A stretch of DNA of 14,100 nucleotides, taken from the NCBI GenBank assembly GCA_031277235.1, contig JAITMT010000188.1:1-14100 (forward strand), in the 5' to 3' direction. Made by a program: the position numbers and the translations under genes. The DNA comes from Tannerella sp. GTDB lineage: Bacteria; Bacteroidota; Bacteroidia; Bacteroidales; Tannerellaceae. The notes under the pieces are model-generated. The model was not told the origin of the DNA. It saw only the letters and a list, made by a program, of their open reading frames with translations, and did no database searches. This document shows positions 1 through 6,202 of the stretch, in pieces. Numbering within the stretch: the stretch's first letter is position 1; the number at the start of each line of letters is the position of its first letter.

Positions 1-6
1 TGCGTT

Positions 7-1617
7 TTATTTTTTCACGCCTATCTTCATGATGTATCCTTCAAATTGTTCCCGGGGAACAGTCGCGTTGTTGCGGGCTTTTACCCTGTAATTGTAAATG
101 GTGCTGATGGAATAGCGCAGAAAACTTGCGATTTTCACGCTGTCGGCAATTCCGAGGCGTATCAGGGCGAAAATTCGCAGTTCAGTGTTCATCAGTTCTC
201 CCTTTTTCAGCAAAACCTGCTCGCCGGGCGTTTGCAGCGCGTTAAATTCTTCGACAAACGAGGGGTACAGGTTCAGGAAAATAACGTCGAATTTGTTGTA
301 TAATTCTTCGACTTCATTATCAACAAGTTGTGTGGAACGCAGCATTTTGTGAAGGTCTTCCATTTGCTTGTTGGTCGCGAATTTATTCAGCGATTTGCGG
401 TAGTTTTCCATCTTGTCAATGTAGGAGGAACACAGGTCGAAGAAGTGCCCGATGTATTCTTCCTTGACGACGTTGGATTCCGCCAGATTACTGTTGGTAT
501 CGGACAATTCGCTGTTCAGTTCGCTCAGGCGGAGGTTTGTTTCCGAAAGTTCGTTTTTAATCCTTGCCAGCCGCTGCATTTGCTTGTAGATGTACAGCAA
601 ACTGATAAATACGATAATGAGCAACAGGCTGATTATGAGCAATAAAATGAGTAAATTCGTTTTGCTTTTGCTTTCCTTTTCCTGGTAGGCGACGCTGATG
701 ATGGGATAGGACGCCGAAATTTCGACCGTCCTGTAAGGCAGGTTGCAGGCGAGAGCGTCGTCAATCGCTATCTTCATGAACCTGTGCGCCTTGTCTATGT
801 TTCCGCTTGCGTAATAGAGCAGCGAAAGGGCGCGGAGGGAAGCATTGTCGCGGATGCAGTTTTCGACGTCGGCAATGGCGGAAATCATGTAGTAAATTTC
901 GGCTGAATCCGTGTTGTTTTCCCTTTCGTAAAGATAGCCGAGATAGTAGGCGATGACGCCGCGCTCCGGCGACGAAGCGTCCGTTCCGTTCATCAGTTCG
1001 AGCAGCAAATCCTTGCCTCCCTGGTTGCCATACAGCAAATCGGCGGCGTATGCGATTTTGTATTGCAACGACTCCGTGTCGAGGATGGAGAGCAGGGAAT
1101 CCCTGTATTTTTCGCTTTCCTGATAATATGCGATGTTGTTGTTGCTTTGCCCGTATCCGCTGCAAAATGTGCCGTAAATCTCGTAGTAATCGGGCAACAG
1201 TCGGTCGGGCAACCGGTTTTTGCTGATGCTGTCGAGCAGGTTTTTCGCTTCGATGTACATGCCGCGCGCGCTGTACAGATATGCCAGTTTCAAGTTTGTT
1301 TCGGGTAACAATTCGCTGTCAGCCAATGCTTCCGCGATGACTTTGTTTTTCTGCACGTAGGTGGTTGCCGAATCGGTTTGGTATTTCCGGTATTCGTCGT
1401 AGAGTTTATTGTGAATGTCGTATTGCTGGCGCACAGTCAGACCTCCTACCGAAAACAGTTGTTTCAGGTTTTCGATTCTCTGCTCTTTCTTTTCCGTGTA
1501 AAACGCCTGGTTATCAATCGTTTTATCCAAAATGTGCCGCAAAGAATCGTCTTCCCCGGCAAAAGATTTTACCGTTATCAGTAGCAAAATCAAGTATGTG
1601 ATATTAGTTCTCAGCAT
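7..1617 (-). CDS. DUF6377-type membrane-anchored transcriptional regulator
   Basis: Predicted 536-residue sensor/regulator of the Bacteroidales DUF6377 type. A signal peptide or N-terminal membrane segment (residues 1-20) is followed by an all-helical TPR-like region (about 25-310), one strong transmembrane helix (about 320-343), a coiled coil rich in Leu, Asn and Ser (about 350-385), and a C-terminal region ending in a LuxR-like helix-turn-helix (about 478-516, containing ELRIFALIRLGIADSVKIA and then SISTIYNYR). Known family members are thought to hold a periplasmic TPR domain and a cytoplasmic DNA-binding tail on one chain; target genes are unknown. I place the start at 1617 because it begins a signal-like sequence and because a consensus promoter lies at 1642-1673, inside the longer open frame that reaches 1806 and would overlap the nuclease gene. 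It is separated from the upstream operon by 109 bp and looks richer in G+C, so it is probably an independent neighbour. Confidence 0.85.
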   Translation of the reverse strand: MLRTNITYLILLLITVKSFAGEDDSLRHILDKTIDNQAFYTEKKEQRIENLKQLFSVGGLTVRQQYDIHNKLYDEYRKYQTDSATTYVQKNKVIAEALADSELLPETNLKLAYLYSARGMYIEAKNLLDSISKNRLPDRLLPDYYEIYGTFCSGYGQSNNNIAYYQESEKYRDSLLSILDTESLQYKIAYAADLLYGNQGGKDLLLELMNGTDASSPERGVIAYYLGYLYERENNTDSAEIYYMISAIADVENCIRDNASLRALSLLYYASGNIDKAHRFMKIAIDDALACNLPYRTVEISASYPIISVAYQEKESKSKTNLLILLLIISLLLIIVFISLLYIYKQMQRLARIKNELSETNLRLSELNSELSDTNSNLAESNVVKEEYIGHFFDLCSSYIDKMENYRKSLNKFATNKQMEDLHKMLRSTQLVDNEVEELYNKFDVIFLNLYPSFVEEFNALQTPGEQVLLKKGELMNTELRIFALIRLGIADSVKIASFLRYSISTIYNYRVKARNNATVPREQFEGYIMKIGVKK

Positions 1618-1641
1618 CTGTCCATCCCGTTTTTTTCCGTG

Positions 1642-1673
1642 CAAAATTATGGATAAAGATTGAGATTGGCAAA
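1642..1673 (-). promoter_or_regulatory. Bacteroidota-type promoter for the DUF6377 gene
   Basis: On the minus strand there is a -33 element TTTG (1670-1673), 20 bases, and a -7 element TAATTTTG (1642-1649) matching TAnnTTTG. It predicts transcription starting about 17 bases before the ATG at 1617, and it argues against the longer frame from 1806. Confidence 0.7.
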
Positions 1674-1726
1674 TAAAATGGGGATAAAAAAGATAAAAAG
1701 CCTGCAAATGAGTTGTGAACTTCGGC

Positions 1727-2308
1727 TCAATCGGTTTGTGTTTCCTTAGACTTTTTCTTCTTTTTCTCTTTTCTGAAATCCCAGGGAGCTTTAGGATTTT
1801 TGTCAACCCACAAACCTGCTTTCAAAAGACGTGCTTCATACTCTAAATCTGAATATTGTTGGGTGGAATCATATTCTTTGTAATGCCAAGCCATCCCTGC
1901 TTTTAGCATCTCTGCGGAAACATCCCGACCGTCTTCCGTAAAAATCCACACAATAGACCTTCCGTACCGGTCTTTCCTGTGTAGTTTCACTTCTACAGTT
2001 TTTCCGTATATCAAATCCGAAAGATATTGCTTGGCTCTGTTACTGAAAGCCTGCTTTCTCTCGGGAGAGTCAATACCGTAAATTCTGAATTTTATTTCCT
2101 GATAATCAGAGGTCAATCCCTTAAATGTATCGCCGTCGGTAATTCCGACGACTTTGACTTGATTGCCTGAATCTTGTTTTATGCTTTCTTTCTTTTCGAT
2201 AGTTGGAGTATTTATTTTTCCATGTCGTCTACCGGAATTTCTGTTGCAGGAGTTGAAAGCAAAAAGCGAAAACAGGAGCAGGAAATAGATCGCAAATTTT
2301 ATTTTCAT
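1727..2308 (-). CDS. Thermonuclease (SNase-like) family lipoprotein
   Basis: A 193-residue protein of the staphylococcal-nuclease fold, which hydrolyses DNA and RNA with Ca2+ in characterised members. The N-terminus is a lipoprotein signal (hydrophobic 5-18, lipobox ending FNSC with Cys21). The SNase domain spans about 52-180: ITDGDTF, then RIYGIDSPE carrying the equivalents of the catalytic Arg, Asp and Glu, and YGRSIVW carrying the second catalytic Arg. The key residues therefore look intact and I expect an active enzyme outside the inner membrane. The tail (about 180-190) is strongly lysine-rich. Its start lies 3 bp after the stop of the preceding zinc-ribbon gene, so it looks like the last gene of the long operon. 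Its role there is unknown: degrading extracellular nucleic acid or a structural use of the fold are both possible. Confidence 0.9.
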   Translation of the reverse strand: MKIKFAIYFLLLFSLFAFNSCNRNSGRRHGKINTPTIEKKESIKQDSGNQVKVVGITDGDTFKGLTSDYQEIKFRIYGIDSPERKQAFSNRAKQYLSDLIYGKTVEVKLHRKDRYGRSIVWIFTEDGRDVSAEMLKAGMAWHYKEYDSTQQYSDLEYEARLLKAGLWVDKNPKAPWDFRKEKKKKKSKETQTD

Positions 2309-2311
2309 AAC

Positions 2312-3292
2312 TTATTCAATTTTTCTCAAACGAGACATCGGTATCCATCCGTCATCGCTTAAACCGTAGCCATTTCTTTGTGTATATATCTCTACAACAA
2401 CTTTATTGGGGAAATGTCCGTATTCATAATCACCATGCTTATCATAAAAAGACTGATTGGAATCTAATGTCTCATATTTTTGAGGAACCTGTTTTTTTAG
2501 ATTCGCGATTTCATTTTGCGAGGAGATATAATCTTGCCGTAACTTTTTATTTTCATTCTCAAGTTCGTTATTCGTACTTTTCAAATTCTTGATTTCTTCT
2601 TGCAGATTGCTGCTATTGTTACCGCTATTTTTTATTTCGCTTTGTATATTACTGTAATCCTGTTGTAATTTTTGATTTTCATTTTCAAGTTTGCTGTTCA
2701 TACTTTTCAAACTATTGATTTCATCCTGGAGGTCGCTGTTATTACCTATCTCGCTTTGCGAAATACTATTGGTTTGCTGTAACTTTTTATTCAATGAAAC
2801 ACATACTCCGCTTAAAACAAGGGTTGTCAACAAAAAAAACAGCATGAAAAACATTAGCCCGCCACTTTTCTTTTTTCTCTTTGAAGCGAGTTTCAGTCGT
2901 TCTATCTGTTCGGTTTTACTGTCAATCAGATTTTGCAAATTCTTCTGCTTAGTCTGCTCTGTCGCCAGTTTTTTTTCTGATACTTCAATTTCTTCGTTGG
3001 ATACTGCTAACTTTTTTTCTAATACTTCAATTTTTTCGTTGGATACTGTTAACCTTTTCTCCAATGCTTCAATTTCCTTGTTGGATGTACCGGATTGAAT
3101 TTTTTCCTGTGTTTCGGCAAGCGATTTTTTCAGGATTTTTATCGTTGCTTCTGCTTGAGCCATTTCTTTGCGCAGTCTTTCTTCTTCAGATAATTTCTTG
3201 TTTGCAACTTGCTGTGTACCACAAAACAGACAAAAAGTTGCACTGCTTGAGATTTCTTTTCCACATTTGGGATTTATACAATTTTTTACCAT
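2312..3292 (-). CDS. Zinc-ribbon, coiled-coil, single-span membrane protein
   Basis: A 326-residue protein that I cannot assign to a named family as a whole. Residues 1-25 form a zinc ribbon with Cys5, Cys10, Cys21 and Cys24 (C-x4-C and C-x2-C), nearly the same as in the next two genes upstream. Then come a long charged coiled coil (about 34-138), a basic stretch KRKKKSGG, one transmembrane helix (about 144-165), a second coiled coil (about 172-268), and a short C-terminal segment (about 275-326) rich in Tyr and Gly with GYGLSDDGWIPMSRLRKIE. The positive residues before the helix predict the zinc ribbon in the cytoplasm and the tail outside. The start at 3292 is chosen by alignment of the zinc ribbon with its two paralogues; the open frame continues to 3436 but would overlap the upstream gene. 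Both coiled coils contain internal sequence repeats. Confidence 0.8.
   Translation of the reverse strand: MVKNCINPKCGKEISSSATFCLFCGTQQVANKKLSEEERLRKEMAQAEATIKILKKSLAETQEKIQSGTSNKEIEALEKRLTVSNEKIEVLEKKLAVSNEEIEVSEKKLATEQTKQKNLQNLIDSKTEQIERLKLASKRKKKSGGLMFFMLFFLLTTLVLSGVCVSLNKKLQQTNSISQSEIGNNSDLQDEINSLKSMNSKLENENQKLQQDYSNIQSEIKNSGNNSSNLQEEIKNLKSTNNELENENKKLRQDYISSQNEIANLKKQVPQKYETLDSNQSFYDKHGDYEYGHFPNKVVVEIYTQRNGYGLSDDGWIPMSRLRKIE
2507..2734 (-). repeat. Tandem duplication in the second coiled coil of the zinc-ribbon gene
   Basis: Two copies of a 34-residue unit (residues 187-220 and 229-262), 42 residues apart, share the pattern LQ(D/E)EI..LKS.N..LENEN.KL.QDY...Q.EI. The similarity is also visible in the DNA (2633-2734 and 2507-2608), which suggests a recent duplication that lengthened the coiled coil. 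Confidence 0.7.
2966..3091 (-). repeat. 42-bp tandem repeat in the first coiled coil
   Basis: Nearly three copies of a 42-bp unit encode a 14-residue repeat of the type E(A/V)LEKKLAVSNEEI (protein residues about 73-110). The copies differ by a few bases. The unit is two heptads, so gain or loss keeps the frame and the coiled-coil register. Confidence 0.75.
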
Positions 3293-3302
3293 ATCTAAAA
3301 TT

Positions 3303-3869
3303 TTATTTGGGGGAGTCTCCGTAATCGTTTTCTTCGTCGTCACCTTTAGCAAAAAGCATCCAGAACAGATAAAACGGAATGATTTGATACCATCCCGAAT
3401 TGTTTCTGTCGTGGCAACGTTTTGTACCTTGCGCAAGTATAAACCATATCATTGGAATCAGTAACAATAACCAAAATACGGCAAAACCTTCACTGATTTC
3501 ATTTTCATTCACTATATCGAACGGTAAAGTGTAAACAGAATAGATAACATATGACAGACAAAATTCTGTGCGCCTGATTCTGCCTTTAAAAAAGAATGGA
3601 CGTTTGAATATTCCTTTGTTTGAAAAGTCAGACAAATTTTTATATTGTTGATTTTCAATATACTGTTCAACATCAGGCAAAGGAGGCGTCTCTATAACCG
3701 TTTTTTCTTTTATTGGTTGTGTTTTGGATAACTGCTGTTGTGATTTCTCAATTTCCTGCTCTTTTTCCGTTAAAAGATCGCTGTTCTGCCGTGTGCCACA
3801 AAACGGACAAAACATTGCAATGCTTGGTATTTCTTTTTCACAATTGGAATTTATACAAATTTTTGCCAT
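3303..3869 (-). CDS. Zinc-ribbon DUF805 membrane protein
   Basis: A 188-residue protein joining two parts. Residues 1-25 are the shared zinc ribbon (Cys5, Cys10, Cys21, Cys24). A charged Gln/Glu/Pro-rich linker follows (about 28-85), then a DUF805 domain (about 92-188) recognised by FFFKGRIRRTEF, transmembrane segments at about 104-120, 130-147 and 160-173, the motif GTKRCHDRNNSGWY, and an ending NDYGDSPK typical of the family. DUF805 proteins are small integral membrane proteins of unknown function. The start at 3869 gives the zinc ribbon the same N-terminus as the upstream paralogue; a longer frame to 3914 would overlap that gene. Gaps to the neighbours are 10-11 bp. The ribbon probably faces the cytoplasm and could dock this membrane protein to a common partner of all three ribbon proteins. 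Confidence 0.85.
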   Translation of the reverse strand: MAKICINSNCEKEIPSIAMFCPFCGTRQNSDLLTEKEQEIEKSQQQLSKTQPIKEKTVIETPPLPDVEQYIENQQYKNLSDFSNKGIFKRPFFFKGRIRRTEFCLSYVIYSVYTLPFDIVNENEISEGFAVFWLLLLIPMIWFILAQGTKRCHDRNNSGWYQIIPFYLFWMLFAKGDDEENDYGDSPK

Positions 3870-3880
3870 TTCTACTGAAT

Positions 3881-4744
3881 TTAATATATTGTAAATGCTC
3901 TTCTTCCCAAGCAAACGTCATTATACCATATTTCAACAGTCCAAGCTCCTGATTTCCAATTTCCTTTATGGTTACTTCCCCAACCGCTTAACCTTACACT
4001 TGCGTCTGCCGTTGAAATATAATTTTCACTGGTAGGGATTTTCCCCGAGCCGGTATTATATTCCATTCTACCCCAGGCATCTACATAATGTATTTCAAAA
4101 TTAAAAGTTTTATTGTTTTCCAAATAATTGTCAAAGTGGATTTTAGGATTTAAATACATCAAACGGGAACGATATAGCTTGCTTCCAAAATCATCAATAA
4201 TTTTACCGCTATTATCTGTATTTGCCAATTCTATACGGGTGATTCTTAATGGGAAAGTTTGTCGCAGATTATCAAGTCTTTCCTGCACTTTTTTTTGCTC
4301 ATTTTGTTTCTGATTGACCTCATTATTCAAACTAAAACAAACAACACTCAAAATAACCGTCGCCAGAAAAAGCAATATTATAAAGATTATAAACCCGCCG
4401 CTTTTATCCTTTTTATTCACAAGAAGTTCAAGTTGCTCTATTTCTTTATCTTTTGCCGTGATTTGATTTTGCAAATTCGTCTGATTCGCCTGTTCAGCCA
4501 TCAATTTGTTTTTTAATCCTTGAATCTCTTCATCAGCAGTACCGTTTTCGATTTGACTGTGAGCGTCGGCAAGTGATTTTTCCAATAATTCAATCATTTC
4601 TCCGGTTTCGCTCAATTCCTTGTGCAGTTTTTCCTCTTCCGATAAATTTTCGTTTTCAACTTGCTGTGTACCACAAAATGAACAAAATACTGCGGTACTT
4701 GGAATTTCTCTTTCGCAATTGGGATTTATACAAATTTTTGCCAT
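3881..4744 (-). CDS. Zinc-ribbon, coiled-coil membrane protein with C-terminal beta-rich domain
   Basis: A 287-residue protein. It has the zinc ribbon at 1-25 (Cys5, Cys10, Cys21, Cys24), a coiled coil at about 33-110, one transmembrane helix (about 116-139) preceded by KKDKSGG, a short second helix (about 140-162), and a C-terminal domain of about 125 residues that looks all-beta. That domain contains LNPKIHFDNY, RLSGWGSNHKGNWKSGAW and ends VEIWYNDVCLGRRAFTIY. I have a general impression that similar C-terminal modules recur in Bacteroidota proteins, but I cannot name the family. By the positive-inside rule the ribbon is cytoplasmic and the beta domain periplasmic. The stop lies 11 bp from the start of the DUF805 gene, and the start lies 11 bp after the stop of the protease gene. 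Confidence 0.8.
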   Translation of the reverse strand: MAKICINPNCEREIPSTAVFCSFCGTQQVENENLSEEEKLHKELSETGEMIELLEKSLADAHSQIENGTADEEIQGLKNKLMAEQANQTNLQNQITAKDKEIEQLELLVNKKDKSGGFIIFIILLFLATVILSVVCFSLNNEVNQKQNEQKKVQERLDNLRQTFPLRITRIELANTDNSGKIIDDFGSKLYRSRLMYLNPKIHFDNYLENNKTFNFEIHYVDAWGRMEYNTGSGKIPTSENYISTADASVRLSGWGSNHKGNWKSGAWTVEIWYNDVCLGRRAFTIY

Positions 4745-4755
4745 AAGAATATTTT

Positions 4756-5283
4756 TTACTCAAAAGTAATCTCATTTCGATTGTAATCAACGGATACTTT
4801 GCCAAATTCCGAAAGTGCAGACTGTCCAAGCAATAATGGCGCTGCCAAATTATCGACTATAGATGCTTGAATATTATACAGTGTTCTATTGCCTATTTGG
4901 ACTGTTTGCAATCTGACAATCGCCCCTTCGTGAATACTGCCATCAGCAATTTGATATTGCTGGGTACCGATAAAATCGTCATCTTTCAATTTCCCCTGTT
5001 TGTATAGGAACAATGCCTCTGTGAGCGACATGGTAATGTCTGATGCCCCCGTATCAAAAATAAATTCCATTTCCGTACCATTTATCTTGCATGGAATATG
5101 ATATACTCCATATTTTTCGTACATCTTAATAATTGATTTTTTATGAATGGAATTTAATTTTCGACCGGTTTCTACTTTTTCTACGCCGGTCGTTGATGGT
5201 TCGCGCCGCCTGCTGTGCCTGCAGGAAAATAGCGGAACAATCAGCGTAATTATCAGTATGTAAATGAATACTTGTCTTTGCAT
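4756..5283 (-). CDS. Retropepsin-like aspartic protease lipoprotein
   Basis: A 175-residue protein. Residues 1-20 are a lipoprotein signal with lipobox LFSC (Cys21), followed by an Arg-rich stretch. From about 58 to the end is a single retropepsin-like (clan AA) domain: FIFDTGASDITM gives the catalytic Asp77 in DTGAS, ADGS at 114-117 resembles the flap strand, and LLLGQSALSEFGKVSVD is the family's second hallmark. One such domain would act as a dimer, as in retroviral proteases. Its place between the coiled-coil membrane protein (4 bp upstream) and the zinc-ribbon genes suggests that it cuts, or binds, a component of the same envelope system on the periplasmic side. The substrate cannot be told from sequence. 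Confidence 0.88.
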   Translation of the reverse strand: MQRQVFIYILIITLIVPLFSCRHSRRREPSTTGVEKVETGRKLNSIHKKSIIKMYEKYGVYHIPCKINGTEMEFIFDTGASDITMSLTEALFLYKQGKLKDDDFIGTQQYQIADGSIHEGAIVRLQTVQIGNRTLYNIQASIVDNLAAPLLLGQSALSEFGKVSVDYNRNEITFE

Positions 5284-5287
5284 AGTT

Positions 5288-6175
5288 TTATATGAATTTT
5301 ATTTTTGCTTTTTGAGTAATTTGCCATTTACCATTATCCTGCAAAGTAGCAATTCCATTTTCGACCTGTAAATCAACTGGATTTGAGTTAATTCTCTGTT
5401 TTTCACAACCATCAATAAAATCTGCATTTTTCAAGACACGGCGTTTTGCATTTTCGTAAATTGTAAATTCGGCGTTGCGGTCATCCGCTTTTTTCAACAA
5501 TAACTCAAAAACAGTATCAACATTTGCCTGATTGGTTATTTTATTAAATTTTCCCTCAATAATGGAATCGGCATAGAACGTTTGCGGATATGATGGCGGT
5601 GGAGTTACAGACTGCTCTTTTATCTCATGACTGACATTTTGATGTTGCATAAGGTAAATGGTGGATTTAAGTTTTTGGTTCTCTTCTCTTAGACTCTCAT
5701 TCTCAGCGGAAAGCGCATCTACCTTATTTTCCAGATCGTTTCTTTTCCACAGTTCCCGTTCTCTATTCTGTTTTAACTTGTTGATGGAACTTTCTTTTTC
5801 AGAAATTAGCTTTTGGGCACTTATCTTCAAAAGAATTAAAAGAATAAGTAAAACAACCGCAAAGCCGCAAAGTATGTAAAAAGCAATATTCGGGAAACGT
5901 CCATCATTGGTTTCATTCCCATTAAGTTCATCTTTTTCCTTTTGGTTTGGAGGTACTTTGTCATCATTTTCGGATGGATTCAAGTCCTTGTTATTATTCG
6001 GAATAGGAGAATCTTTCCTGTCTGTTTCGTCATCATTTTCGCCTTGATTGTCATTATAAGCGGGAGAAGTAGTATCAGGACTATTAGTAAGGCTATTCTC
6101 ATTGTTTCCTTCCTGTGCCGAACTCACATTACATGTTAGCAAAATTACAGATAATATTACTACAATTTTTTTCAT
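5288..6175 (-). CDS. Exported-then-anchored coiled-coil membrane protein, unknown family
   Basis: A 295-residue protein that I do not recognise as a named family. It begins with a signal peptide (1-20, ending SSAQ). Residues 21-95 are a disordered Asn/Asp/Glu/Pro-rich stretch, which should lie in the periplasm. A transmembrane helix (about 97-118) leads to a coiled coil (about 120-175), and a distinct C-terminal domain of about 100 residues (from about 196, starting YPQTFYADSIIEGKFN) contains FELLLKK, FTIYENAKRRVLKN and FIDGCEKQ. A signal peptide plus one stop-transfer helix puts the coiled coil and C-terminal domain in the cytoplasm, the reverse of the zinc-ribbon proteins. The domain is therefore placed to contact the actin-like and tubulin-like proteins encoded just upstream (27 bp gap). 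Confidence 0.75.
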   Translation of the reverse strand: MKKIVVILSVILLTCNVSSAQEGNNENSLTNSPDTTSPAYNDNQGENDDETDRKDSPIPNNNKDLNPSENDDKVPPNQKEKDELNGNETNDGRFPNIAFYILCGFAVVLLILLILLKISAQKLISEKESSINKLKQNRERELWKRNDLENKVDALSAENESLREENQKLKSTIYLMQHQNVSHEIKEQSVTPPPSYPQTFYADSIIEGKFNKITNQANVDTVFELLLKKADDRNAEFTIYENAKRRVLKNADFIDGCEKQRINSNPVDLQVENGIATLQDNGKWQITQKAKIKFI

Positions 6176-6202
6176 TTTCTTATAAAACTAAAAAATTAAA
6201 CT

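Noticed and set aside
761..1165. 134-codon minus-strand frame inside the DUF6377 gene
   Set aside because: It is an Arg/His-rich shadow in another frame of a well-supported gene, with no start context or family resemblance.
1680..1727. Terminator for the operon end (stem GCC/GGC before a T tract)
   Set aside because: Only a 3-bp stem with a long loop can be drawn, so the T-rich tract alone is not enough to call a terminator.
1618..1806. N-terminal extension of the DUF6377 frame (63 extra codons)
   Set aside because: It overlaps the end of the nuclease gene, is very basic, puts residues before an evident signal sequence, and spans a consensus promoter.
3293..3436. Longer start for the third zinc-ribbon gene
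   Set aside because: It would overlap the DUF805 gene by more than 130 bp and adds residues before the ribbon that the paralogues lack.
3870..3914. Longer start for the zinc-ribbon DUF805 gene
   Set aside because: It overlaps the upstream gene's end; the paralogue begins exactly at the M-A-K-I-C start.
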